DNA of 18,322 bases from assembly GCA_018238825.1 (NCBI GenBank), contig JABCSP010000016.1, positions 1-18,322 of the forward strand. Reading direction: 5' to 3'. Position numbers and translations under genes: made by a program. Under the pieces are notes generated by a model. The model was given only the letters and a program-made list of their open reading frames with translations, was not told where the DNA came from and ran no database searches. This document shows positions 7,393 to 14,961 of the stretch, piece by piece (the first letter of the stretch is position 1; each line of letters opens with the position of its first letter). Origin of the DNA: Candidatus Thorarchaeota archaeon. Lineage in GTDB: Archaea > Asgardarchaeota > Thorarchaeia > Thorarchaeales > Thorarchaeaceae.

Positions 7393-7526
7393 TAGCATTT
7401 CTTATTTGTATCTTTGATATGAATACAGAACATGGATCTCGATCTAAAACCAGTTTCAAGTTATATTCACGGATCACTTTTACTTGTGGATGGCGGTCTC
7501 TATCAAGGAATGATGTAAAAATCAAC

Positions 7527-8483
7527 TCAGAGTCGTAAATCAGTGGGATCCAATCCACCACTCCTGATAAGAGCGATTCTTGCATAATCCCGAACTTCTT
7601 CATCTTCATCATCCAGAAGTTCTTTCAGACTTGGAACTGCAGGCGGATATGGAGAAACACCCAAAGCCCAAGCAGCTATTCGTTTGACTTGAATATCCGG
7701 TGAACCAAGTAGTTCCACTATTGCTCTGAGAATGACCTCGGATTTTCTTTCAATTACCAAACGAGTCATCCTCACCTGTTCTTCTGGCATACTTGTATGA
7801 ATTGCATCTGCTAATCCCTGCAGAGCACGAGTATCATCCATGTCACGAAGTCCACGAATAGCCCAATCTCTAACACTTTCATCGTCATCATCTAATGCTG
7901 CAAATAGACAGTTGATAGTGTCAGAAGAGCCAATATTGCTCAGTGCCCAAGCTCCCGATCGTCGTATCTCAACATCAGGGTCTCCTAATAGCGCACATAG
8001 TGTTCCCAAAATCTTATCGTTTACAATTTTAGTGAGAGCAAAAATGGCTTCTTTACGAAGGTCAGTACTTTCCGAACTGTTCCTGGTAATCTTAACAATG
8101 TGTCCACTGTAATAATCAGGATCTGTGCTTCCTAAGATATGAAGTGCCCATTTTCTTGCCTCGAACGCCTCCTTAGGATTAGAAAGAATTTCAACTACAC
8201 ACAAATTCAAAGAATCTACTCTAGTTCTATAAGCAGCTTGCAACCCTCGTTTCCTAATCTGGATATCATCATCCATGATAGCTTGTTCAATAATCTGGAC
8301 CATGAGAGTTCCATTTAGAAGATCTACAAGATCAAGCAGAGGATGTTTCAGATTAGATTGTGTTGAGAATGCAACGTTTAGGATTTGTTCAAATTCATTG
8401 GGATGATTGTGGATATATTCTACTATCTCACTTGTTCTCTCTGGAGTGGTTCCCTTCAGCAAGAGTTCTGATAGTTCTGTCAC
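7527..8483 (-). CDS. HEAT-repeat (PBS-lyase-like) protein
   Basis: 318 residues from GTG 8483, with AAGGTG about nine bases upstream supporting the start. Tandem helical repeats with the HEAT pattern are plain, each with an acidic/basic turn such as DDDIQIRKRGLQAA, DPDVEIRRSGAWALSNIG, DDDESVRDWAIRGL, SPDIQVKRIAAWALG and DEDEEVRDYARIAL. This is the short-repeat type related to phycocyanobilin-lyase HEAT domains, a protein-protein interaction scaffold. There is no catalytic motif and no membrane segment. It lies 51 bases downstream of the broken SIS gene on the same strand and may have been in its operon. The partner is unknown. Confidence 0.85.
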   Translation of the reverse strand: MTELSELLLKGTTPERTSEIVEYIHNHPNEFEQILNVAFSTQSNLKHPLLDLVDLLNGTLMVQIIEQAIMDDDIQIRKRGLQAAYRTRVDSLNLCVVEILSNPKEAFEARKWALHILGSTDPDYYSGHIVKITRNSSESTDLRKEAIFALTKIVNDKILGTLCALLGDPDVEIRRSGAWALSNIGSSDTINCLFAALDDDDESVRDWAIRGLRDMDDTRALQGLADAIHTSMPEEQVRMTRLVIERKSEVILRAIVELLGSPDIQVKRIAAWALGVSPYPPAVPSLKELLDDEDEEVRDYARIALIRSGGLDPTDLRL

Positions 8484-8534
8484 AAGATAAGCACCTTACT
8501 TTTTCATTGATACATCTTCCCGTGAAGGTAGAAT

Positions 8535-9536
8535 TCAATATATTCTGAATGCTTTAGCATGAGGCATCCTAAACCATTCCATATCTGATTTGTATCTACG
8601 TACTGTAAAATGAGATCCCATCTGGAGAGCTATGACATTCGGTATGGTCTGTGCAAGTGCAGTCTTGAAACAGAATCCTTCAGGTACATGAACATGATGG
8701 GCTCGCATATTCAGAACTTCTGTTAGTACTTTCATATACCGTTTATCATCAGACCCTTCTTTTCCTGAGATAAGCAAGGCTTAATCTTCATCATTTATGG
8801 ATAGGTTCTGATGATGACAGAAATCTTCCCGTAAGGCTGCAAACCCTTTGACAACCGCAAACTCGTTGAATTTCATCATTCCAATCTGCGCCGCAACATG
8901 ATTTGGACCGTCTGAGATTATGTATAGAGGTGGTCCAGGAACCACAAGCTTAGCAATAACTTTTCCTTCATGTTCTGCCCATTCAATCATTTTCTTTCCT
9001 ATTTTGATGAGTTGTTTTACATCACTTTGAAGATTTGTCTGCAGTTTACTTTCCATTTCAGACGCAATAGCAAGTAGATATGCCATTGCAGTTGTAGTTG
9101 GTGAAGCTGGACTCACATTGTACGAATCTACATTAGATTTAGTTACCCACAGATTGGAAGTTTCTTCTGATGCTTTTCCATCTGAATCATCTGTCAATAC
9201 AATAGTTTCAGCACCTTTAGCTCTAGCTTTTTGGAGCGCATCAAGTGTAGAGAAACTTCTACCAGATGCTGTAACTCCAATTACTACTGTTTCAGAATCC
9301 ATTGGAAAATGCATAATTTCAGGTGGTGATAATGAGATTGCATTCAATCCGATAGAACGGAATATCCATTTTCCATACTCGGATACAGCGTATGAATCTC
9401 CCGCACCAATCAGTACAATTCGTTGTTTTGTTGTAATATCTGATATATTCTGCAAATCAACGGAGCTGATGGTGTCTGCGATAGACCTCTCTTGGGCCTT
9501 TATCACATCATAGCATGAATCTAGGAACTCAGTCAT
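8535..9536 (-). pseudogene. SIS-domain sugar-phosphate isomerase-like gene with in-frame stop
   Basis: The frame runs 334 codons from ATG 9536 but contains TAA at 8781-8783 after codon 251; the final stop is at 8535-8537. Sequence on both sides reads as one double-SIS protein of normal length (~330 residues). SIS domain 1 has GAGDS (44-48) and GVTASGRS (87-94). SIS domain 2 starts near residue 205 (PLYIISDGPNHVAAQIGMMK), reaches LREDFCHHQNLSINDED, and then continues beyond the stop as ALLISGKEGSDD to MPHAKAFRIY. The family resembles the isomerase half of glucosamine-6-phosphate synthase and related aldose/ketose isomerases. No frameshift is involved: one nonsense change (for example TCA to TAA) explains it. 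Either a pseudogene, a sequencing error, or a 251-residue truncated protein; a TTG at 8777 might re-start the tail. Confidence 0.75.
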
Positions 9537-9609
9537 TGTATCACAACTTAGAGCATTCTATCGAATACATACATCTTATTCTTCTATTTAATGAATGTGC
9601 CAAAAAAAG

Positions 9610-9640
9610 TGGCGCCCCCGCCGGGATTTGAACCCGGATC
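9610..9640 (-). repeat. Distal 31-bp copy of tRNA-Asp 3' end (att-like)
   Basis: On the minus strand this is the T arm, acceptor 3' strand, discriminator and CCA of tRNA-Asp, identical to 10568-10598, with no other tRNA part beside it. Its first two bases supply the GA of the TGA stop of the cassette gene. Confidence 0.9.
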
Positions 9641-10517
9641 AACTTAATGAATTAATAGATAATTCAATCAATCGTTCTTCATAGAATATTCTTAGCGCAT
9701 CTATTTCATTATTTGAAAGGAGATTCCATTTGATAGCATTACTAATGATTACTGAAGCAACATCTTTCCAGTAAACAGTATGTGCTGCTTCAAAATATGT
9801 ATCAAGTGAGGATGCTTGGTGTGGAATATCGTGCTTCAAGTGTTTCAAATTCTCATAGTCTTTCATTTTGTAGAAATATAATCTTCCTCTATTATTAAGA
9901 CGCTCTGGAACACAGAGAAGGAATACGACTTTCTTTGTATCTTTCGCCTTTTTGGCGGCTTCGATTGCAACATCAATTGTTCGAGCTATTTGATTTCGAA
10001 TGCAATTGTATCTTTTTTCCGTATCAATATCTGATACAAACTTCGCTTCAATAGGAATAATCAAATTATCTGATTCAATGAAAATGTCGATATTAGTAGC
10101 ACCTTCAAGTCGTTTTCCTTTTTGTCGATGCCTTTCTATTTCTCTACGAATGTATTGCACAGGGTGCTCATAGGGTATCGAATCCAAGTAATTTGTCGAA
10201 CTGAAACGCCTTTTTTCTATAACTATATCCACCAAAGAAGTGATTGCATTCGGTCCTATTAGCGGCTCAAGAAGCTCATTAATCGTCATAATTCGTAATT
10301 CTTCATTCATTCGAAAGAGAGGTGCAAATGTATACCAAGTTAGCATTCCTTCAGCTTTGTCATATTGGTTCAATTTTGAATCTAGTGATCCTGAGTTTCT
10401 AGCAAGTTCTGCATTTTTAACCCAGTCTTCAAAGTCCCTTTTTTGCTTTTTAGGACACGCGCCTTTCAAAACTAATTCATCAAGTTCTTGTTGGAATAGA
10501 AGCTTCAATTTAATCAC
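9639..10517 (-). CDS. PD-(D/E)XK nuclease-like protein, cassette cargo
   Basis: 292 residues from GTG 10517, ending in a TGA formed by the distal tRNA repeat. The centre has the endonuclease signature: NIDIFIE with Asp144, then a beta-hairpin to IPIEAKF with Glu157 and Lys159 (D-x12-E-x-K), followed by RNQIAR with Gln176. This fits PD-(D/E)XK nucleases, including restriction and some homing enzymes. The N-terminal ~130 residues are basic and helical and may bind DNA. It could be a defence nuclease, a restriction-like enzyme without a methylase nearby, or the cassette's own targeting enzyme; a PD-(D/E)XK homing enzyme (I-Ssp6803I) is known from a tRNA intron. No Shine-Dalgarno is obvious; a 6-bp hairpin lies just before the start. 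Confidence 0.75.
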   Translation of the reverse strand: MIKLKLLFQQELDELVLKGACPKKQKRDFEDWVKNAELARNSGSLDSKLNQYDKAEGMLTWYTFAPLFRMNEELRIMTINELLEPLIGPNAITSLVDIVIEKRRFSSTNYLDSIPYEHPVQYIRREIERHRQKGKRLEGATNIDIFIESDNLIIPIEAKFVSDIDTEKRYNCIRNQIARTIDVAIEAAKKAKDTKKVVFLLCVPERLNNRGRLYFYKMKDYENLKHLKHDIPHQASSLDTYFEAAHTVYWKDVASVIISNAIKWNLLSNNEIDALRIFYEERLIELSINSLS

Positions 10518-10520
10518 ACA

Positions 10521-10536
10521 TATCGCTGGCGCGATA
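10521..10536. promoter_or_regulatory. Perfect hairpin just upstream of the cassette gene start
   Basis: TATCGC (10521-10526) and GCGATA (10531-10536) form six pairs around a 4-nt loop, ending four bases before the GTG at 10517. It could block ribosome access, be a protein site, or be chance. Confidence 0.3.
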
Positions 10537-10605
10537 GGTTATGAATTTGATTCTAAGAAGAAAAGGATGGCGCCCCCGCCGGGATTTGAACCCGGATCTC
10601 AAGAG

Positions 10606-10635
10606 ATCGGCTCCAAGGTGTCAACCACATTAGAT
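10606..10635 (-). other. Canonical 37/38 intron of tRNA-Asp (30 nt)
   Basis: The intron lies between A37 (10636) and C38 (10605). On the minus strand the inner helix pairs 10634-10630 with 10612-10616 and 10628-10626 with 10618-10620 around a 5-nt loop, with one mismatch. Three-nucleotide bulges lie on each side of a 4-nt central helix with one U-C mismatch. The fit to the archaeal splicing motif is good. Confidence 0.8.
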
Positions 10636-10652
10636 TGACAGTCTTGAATGCT

Positions 10653-10682
10653 AACCGGATACTGCAGACTATCTACAGTATT
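10653..10682 (-). other. D-loop intron of tRNA-Asp (30 nt), near-ideal bulge-helix-bulge
   Basis: The central helix is CCGG (10688-10685) with CCGG (10658-10655), four perfect pairs. Both bulges are TTA, cut as TT|A on each side. The inner helix has ten continuous pairs (10681-10672 with 10659-10668) and a 3-nt loop. Excision joins T20a to A21 and restores a normal D arm. Confidence 0.88.
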
Positions 10683-10730
10683 AACCGGACTACACTACAG
10701 GGGCCAGTTGACTGCGTCAAATCTGTTTTT

Positions 10731-10739
10731 CTATTAAAG
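10731..10739 (-). promoter_or_regulatory. TATA-like box for tRNA-Asp (and possibly the cassette gene)
   Basis: CTTTAATAG on the minus strand, 27-35 bases upstream of the tRNA-Asp 5' end at 10704, the usual archaeal spacing. Confidence 0.4.
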
Positions 10740-11059
10740 TTGTCGTTCGGTATTGATGTCAAAGTTGTCTACCTGATTATCATTTGCATCTGGAAAAGAA
10801 TCTTGGATTATACAACTGGAAAACAGAGTAACTTATTAGCTTCCAAAGCATACTATAGACTGGCTCACACAGCCAAACCCCCTAGATGAGATGCCATTTA
10901 GTTGTTTTATCCAAATCCTTTTATGGCTACAGAATTCCCCGTCCTCTGCTCAGACAGAACTGCTTCCCACTCATGCATGACTAAAAGTAACAAGTATGTG
11001 ATTTTGTGTCATGTAAGAGGTCATTGACGGTCGTAGACTAGAATCCGTCTGGACATCAG
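10740..11059. other. Gene-free stretch between tRNA-Asp and tRNA-Lys
   Basis: No frame here looks coding; longer frames run across the tRNA genes or lack start context. No repeat or clear TATA box for tRNA-Lys was found. The only positional signal is the tRNA-Asp upstream element at its left edge. Confidence 0.5.
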
Positions 11060-11168
11060 GGGCTCGTGGCGCAGATAGGTAGCGCAGCAGGCTTTTAACC
11101 TGATGAACAGGAGAGTCATCTCTTGCTTCGGGGACTGGCCGTGGGTTCAAATCCCACCGAGCCCGCCA
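11060..11168 (+). tRNA. tRNA-Lys (UUU) with a non-canonical intron, CCA encoded
   Basis: The acceptor GGGCTCG (11060-11066) pairs with CGAGCCC (11158-11164), with discriminator G11165 (usual for archaeal Lys) and CCA 11166-11168. The D arm is GCGC, AGATAGGTA, GCGC (11069-11085). The anticodon stem is GCAGG (11087-11091) with CCTG (11099-11102), loop CTTTTAA, anticodon TTT at 11094-11096. The T arm is GTGGG, TTCAAAT, CCCAC (11141-11157). Between the anticodon stem and the T arm there are 30 or so surplus bases that behave as an intron near position 43/44. It sits 165 bases upstream of rpoB in the same direction, where rpoH is often found in other archaea. Confidence 0.9.
11105..11134 (+). other. 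Intron of tRNA-Lys near position 43/44 (~30 nt)
   Basis: The central helix CCTG (11099-11102) with CGGG (11129-11132) has four pairs including one U-G. The bulges are AT|G (11103-11105) and GA|C (11133-11135). The inner helix is nine pairs with one bulged C and a GTCA loop (11106-11114 with 11119-11128). Removing 11103-11134 instead would give a perfect anticodon stem, so the 5' cut may be two bases earlier. Confidence 0.65.
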
Positions 11169-11333
11169 CTGATCTTGGTATGGGTGTGGGTCAATGGTAG
11201 ATTTGTCAGAGTAAAAACAACGGGGCGGCTATTGCAGCAAATGTGTGAGCTCGGATTTCTGAGTTCTAAGCGTTGGGAAGCGTACATGCAAGCAGTAGTT
11301 CCCCCGTCCTCCACGTTCACGGTGTGATCTTTC

Positions 11334-14300
11334 ATGGCGTCGGGTAGCACAGACAGAGACAAGTATTGGCCTGTTATAGAGGCGTTCTTTGACCATTACG
11401 GACTAGTAGGCCAGCATCTTGACTCGTTTAATCGGTTTATACGAGAGGAGCTCCAGCAAGTAGTAGACAGTGTCGGAAAGCTGACTCCTAAGATTGAGGG
11501 ATATGTTGTCGAGCTAGGCGACATTGAAATTGGAAAGCCCACAATCCGAGAAGCAGATGGGAGCGAGCATGGTCTAAACCCCAACGAGGCTAGGATTAGA
11601 AATCTTACCTATGCCAGCAAGCTCTTTCTTCATATGACTCCTGTTCGAAAAGAGGGATCAGTATCAACAAGACTTGAGACCCTTAAAGTCTACGTTGGCA
11701 ACATGCCAATTATGCTTCGCAGCGAACAATGTCATCTCTTTGGTAAATCAGCTGAAGAATTGATTGCCCTTGGCGAAGATCCAAAAGACCCTGGTGGTTA
11801 CTTCATTATCAATGGCTCAGAGCGAGTTTTAGTCACACAAGAAGATTTGGCGCCAAATCGAATTCTTATTGAAGAGGCTAGCAAGAGCTCAAGCTTCACC
11901 CATATAGCCAAAGTATTTTCCACTTCAAGAGGCTTCAGAGCCCCTGTTACTATTGAGCGAAAAAGAACTGGTGAACTGAGAGTTTCATTTCCATCAGTTC
12001 CTGGAAAAATTCCTCTAGCAATTCTCATGAAAGCACTGGGACTTGAGTCAGACCGAGAGATAGTTGATGTTATTTCAGATGATGACGAACTCCGAAATGA
12101 ACTGATTGTTACTATTGAACAGTCAGCACCAATCAATATTCTCAAGGACGATGAAGAAGGGGGTTCAACAAGAGAAAATGCTCTTGATTTCATAGGAAAA
12201 CGTGTTGCAGTTGGTCAGACTAAGGAGTACAGACTGGCAAGAGCTATGAAAGTACTTGACCGCTATCTGCTACCTCATATTGGAACTGAAGATGATACCC
12301 GTCTTCACAAGGCATACTACCTAGGTCAGATGGTTGAACGATTACTTGAACTCGTTCTTAACAAACGAACTCCTGATGACAAGGATCACTATGCAAACAA
12401 ACGACTGAAACTATCAGGTGACCTGCTAATGTCCCTGTTCAGAGTCGCACTTTATTCTCTAACACGTGATATCAAGTATCAACTTGAACGTACTGCAGTA
12501 CGAGGTCGAAAACCTAACATTCGAACCGCAGTTCGAGCAGATGTAATCACACAACGATTGAAACATGCCTTAGCCACTGGTAATTGGGTTGGAGGCAAAG
12601 CTGGAGTTTCACAGTTACTTGATCGTACAAATTACATTTCATCACTTTCACACCTCAGAAGAGTAGTTTCCCCCCTCTCACGTTCACAACCACACTTTGA
12701 GGCACGAGACCTGCATTCTACACACTGGGGCAAAATCTGTCCAAACGAAACCCCTGAAGGACCAAATTGTGGGCTAGTCAAGAACCTCGCCATGAGTGCA
12801 TACATCTCTGTAGGAACCGATGAAGAGGCTATTGAACGTATAATGCTCAAATCTGAAGTTGAACCAATTGAAAAATTACTTGGTAAACGTGGTCGGAAGG
12901 GCGCAGATGTCTTTCTCAATGGAAGACTGGTCGGAATTCATAATGCACCCCAAGTGTTAGTAAAGACACTGAAACAGAAACGACGAGCTGGTGAAATCAA
13001 TCATCAAACAAATATTGCATATTACGAAGATACCCATGAAGTGCAAGTAAATTGTGATGCGGGTAGGGTCAGAAGACCAGTAATTATCACTGAGAAAGAT
13101 AAGAGCCGCCTTACTGATGAGCATCTTCGGATGGTTATCGATGGTGAATGGGGTTTCCAAGATCTACTCAGAAACGGAATTGTTGAGTTTATTGATGCAG
13201 AAGAAGAAGAGAATGCCCTCATAGCAATGTACCCTTCAGAGATGATAGCCAATACAACTCACCTTGAGATTGTTCCATCTACTATCCTTGGTATATCTGC
13301 TGCATTGATACCATTCCCAGAGAGGAATCAGTCACCACGTAATGTGTACATGGCTGGTATGGCTAAGCAATCTGTAGGGGTTCCAGCATCTAATTTCAGA
13401 TTCCGTGCAGATACACGTTCCCACTTCTTCCATTATCCACAGGTCCCAATGGTAAAGACTCGTGCAATGGACTCTATTGGTTACGAGGAACGTCCAGCCG
13501 GACAGAATTTTGTTGTTGCAATCATATCCTTTGAGGGTTATAATATAGAAGACGCGCTTATTATGAACAAAGCTTCAATTGAGCGTGGACTTGGTAGAAG
13601 CACATTTGCTCGTGTTTACGAGAGCGAAGAGCGAAAATATCCTGGTGGTCAGGAAGATCGCTTTGAGATTCCAGATCGCAGTGTTAGAGGTTACAGAGCC
13701 TCAGAATCTTACAGAAATCTCGGTGAAGACGGTATAATCGAAACTGAAGTAGAAGTATTGGGTGGTGACGTACTCATTGGTAGAACTTCTCCACCAAGAT
13801 TCTTAGAAGAATACTCTGAATTCGAGATTGCTTCGCCAAACCGTCGTGAAACCTCAGTAGCTGTGCGTCATGGTGAAGCTGGCGTTGTAGACAGTGTTAT
13901 CCTGACTGAAACCATTGATGGCAATCGCTTAGTCAAAGTAAAAGTACGCGACCTCAGAGTACCTGAACTTGGTGATAAATATGCATCACGTCACGGTCAA
14001 AAAGGAGTAATAGGATACATTGTTCCACAACAGGACCTACCATTCACTGAGGATGGTATAGTCCCAGACTTGCTGGTCAATCCTCATGCTATCCCAAGTC
14101 GAATGACCATTGGTCAGATTTTGGAGATGGTTGCTGGAAAGGCGGGATGCGCTGCTGGCAAACAACAAGATGCAACACCTTTCTGTGGAGTCACTGAAGA
14201 AGAACTCTTTGAAACACTACGAAAGCATGGACTCAAGCACAATGGTCGTGAAACCATGTATTCTGGTATCACAGGAGAGCGGCTCAAAGTGGACATATTC

Positions 14301-14708
14301 ATAGGCGTTATCTTCTACCAGAAGCTACACCACATGGTTGCAGACAAGATTCACGCTCGAGCCAGAGGCCCAGTCCAGATTTTGACACGTCAACCCACAG
14401 AGGGTCGTGCACGAGAAGGTGGTCTACGATTCGGAGAGATGGAGCGCGATGTGCTCATTGGTCACGGTGCTGCAATCCTTCTAAAAGGTCGACTTCTAGA
14501 CGAGTCTGATAAGAGTAACATGCTTGTCTGTGAAGATTGTGGTCTAATTGGTGTATACGACCGTAACAAGGACCAATACTACTGCCCAATCTGTGGTACA
14601 AATGCCAAGATTAGCAGTTTAGTGGTATCTTATGCATTCAAACTACTCATACAAGAAATGATGTCACTTGGCCTGGCCACCAGGCTTAGACTCAAGGAGA
14701 TGATCTAA
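11334..14708 (+). CDS. rpoB: DNA-directed RNA polymerase subunit B (unsplit)
   Basis: 1124 residues from ATG 11334, with GGTGTGAT about eight bases upstream. It is the full-length archaeal Rpo2, not divided into B' and B'' as in many methanogens and haloarchaea. Landmarks in order: lobe/protrusion N-terminus; HSTHWGKICPNETPEGPNCG near 460-480; EDALIMNKASIERG near 740; GDKYASRHGQKGVIG near 880, which holds active-site and hybrid-binding residues; and a C-terminal zinc site C1066, C1069, C1084, C1087. With subunit A' it forms the catalytic core of the single archaeal RNA polymerase. rpoA1 normally follows directly, but here only a remnant does. Confidence 0.98.
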   Translation: MASGSTDRDKYWPVIEAFFDHYGLVGQHLDSFNRFIREELQQVVDSVGKLTPKIEGYVVELGDIEIGKPTIREADGSEHGLNPNEARIRNLTYASKLFLHMTPVRKEGSVSTRLETLKVYVGNMPIMLRSEQCHLFGKSAEELIALGEDPKDPGGYFIINGSERVLVTQEDLAPNRILIEEASKSSSFTHIAKVFSTSRGFRAPVTIERKRTGELRVSFPSVPGKIPLAILMKALGLESDREIVDVISDDDELRNELIVTIEQSAPINILKDDEEGGSTRENALDFIGKRVAVGQTKEYRLARAMKVLDRYLLPHIGTEDDTRLHKAYYLGQMVERLLELVLNKRTPDDKDHYANKRLKLSGDLLMSLFRVALYSLTRDIKYQLERTAVRGRKPNIRTAVRADVITQRLKHALATGNWVGGKAGVSQLLDRTNYISSLSHLRRVVSPLSRSQPHFEARDLHSTHWGKICPNETPEGPNCGLVKNLAMSAYISVGTDEEAIERIMLKSEVEPIEKLLGKRGRKGADVFLNGRLVGIHNAPQVLVKTLKQKRRAGEINHQTNIAYYEDTHEVQVNCDAGRVRRPVIITEKDKSRLTDEHLRMVIDGEWGFQDLLRNGIVEFIDAEEEENALIAMYPSEMIANTTHLEIVPSTILGISAALIPFPERNQSPRNVYMAGMAKQSVGVPASNFRFRADTRSHFFHYPQVPMVKTRAMDSIGYEERPAGQNFVVAIISFEGYNIEDALIMNKASIERGLGRSTFARVYESEERKYPGGQEDRFEIPDRSVRGYRASESYRNLGEDGIIETEVEVLGGDVLIGRTSPPRFLEEYSEFEIASPNRRETSVAVRHGEAGVVDSVILTETIDGNRLVKVKVRDLRVPELGDKYASRHGQKGVIGYIVPQQDLPFTEDGIVPDLLVNPHAIPSRMTIGQILEMVAGKAGCAAGKQQDATPFCGVTEEELFETLRKHGLKHNGRETMYSGITGERLKVDIFIGVIFYQKLHHMVADKIHARARGPVQILTRQPTEGRAREGGLRFGEMERDVLIGHGAAILLKGRLLDESDKSNMLVCEDCGLIGVYDRNKDQYYCPICGTNAKISSLVVSYAFKLLIQEMMSLGLATRLRLKEMI

Positions 14709-14894
14709 ATGATCTCTGGTCTTACTACAAAAAAGATTGACTCAATTGAATTTGGACTATTGTCCCCCGAGGACATCCGTAAGATGTCTATTGCACAGAT
14801 AGTGGTAGCTGATACCTATGACGAAGATACTGCATGTATAGTAGGTGTTCAGAGAATAAGAGAACTTGGTACACAGATGACACTGAGAACTTGA
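14709..14894 (+). pseudogene. rpoA1: 5' remnant of RNA polymerase subunit A' gene
   Basis: The ATG follows the rpoB stop directly, with AAGGAGATGA as a strong ribosome binding site inside the rpoB end. Residues 1-40 are clear A' N-terminus: IDSIEFGLLSPEDIRKMSIA and VVADTYDED. Normal A' continues with a Gly/Pro-rich stretch ending in MDPRLG and then the first zinc site. Here the next residues differ, keeping only an Ile, a Gly and LGT at the expected distance, and the frame ends after 61 codons. No zinc cysteines or further A' sequence follow in any frame. This looks like a decayed stub left by a rearrangement; A' (~900 residues) must be encoded elsewhere. An assembly join is the other explanation. 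Confidence 0.75.
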
Positions 14895-14910
14895 TAGATA
14901 GACTGGGTTT

Positions 14911-14961
14911 GGGTGCGGGAGTTACGCTTTCGCATCCCTTCACATTTTCATTCTGTTTTTT
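14911..14961 (+). terminator. Likely terminator after rpoB / rpoA1 remnant
   Basis: GGGTGCG (14911-14917) pairs with CGCATCCC (14931-14938) with one bulged A. A pyrimidine-rich region with a T run at 14956-14961 follows. It lies 17 bases after the remnant's stop. Confidence 0.5.

Larger units (their letters stand above)
9610..10598. mobile_element. Single-gene cassette integrated at the tRNA-Asp 3' end
   Basis: A 31-bp direct repeat of the tRNA-Asp 3' end (9610-9640 and 10568-10598, all 31 identical, spacing 958 bp) bounds a segment holding one gene for a PD-(D/E)XK-like protein and little else. The intact tRNA lies on one side and a bare 3' fragment on the other, the arrangement produced by integration into a tRNA gene. 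There is no integrase, transposase or replication gene. The perfect repeat implies recent insertion or gene conversion. The cassette gene is on the tRNA strand, 50 bases after the tRNA, so it could use the tRNA promoter. It could also be what remains of a larger element after internal deletion. Confidence 0.75.
10568..10704 (-). tRNA. tRNA-Asp (GUC), two introns, CCA encoded
   Basis: On the minus strand the acceptor GCCCCTG (10704-10698) pairs with CGGGGGC (10578-10572), with discriminator G10571 and CCA at 10570-10568. The D stem is GTGT with GCAT, the D-loop AGTCCGGTT+A. The anticodon stem is CAAGA (10646-10642) with TCTTG (10604-10600), loop CTGTCA|C, anticodon GTC at 10639-10637. The variable loop is AGAT and the T arm CCGGG, TTCAAAT, CCCGG. 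Two 30-nt introns must be removed (D-loop and 37/38), giving a 74-nt mature body. A TATA-like CTTTAATAG lies about 30 bases upstream. Its 3' 31 bases are duplicated across the nuclease cassette. Confidence 0.92.

Noticed and set aside
8781..8783. Recoding (selenocysteine or pyrrolysine) at the SIS internal stop
   Set aside because: The codon is TAA, which is not used by either system.
11103..11327. Plus-strand frame of 74 codons, candidate rpoH upstream of rpoB
   Set aside because: It runs through the tRNA-Lys gene and shows no similarity to the RpoH fold; the remaining space is too short for rpoH.
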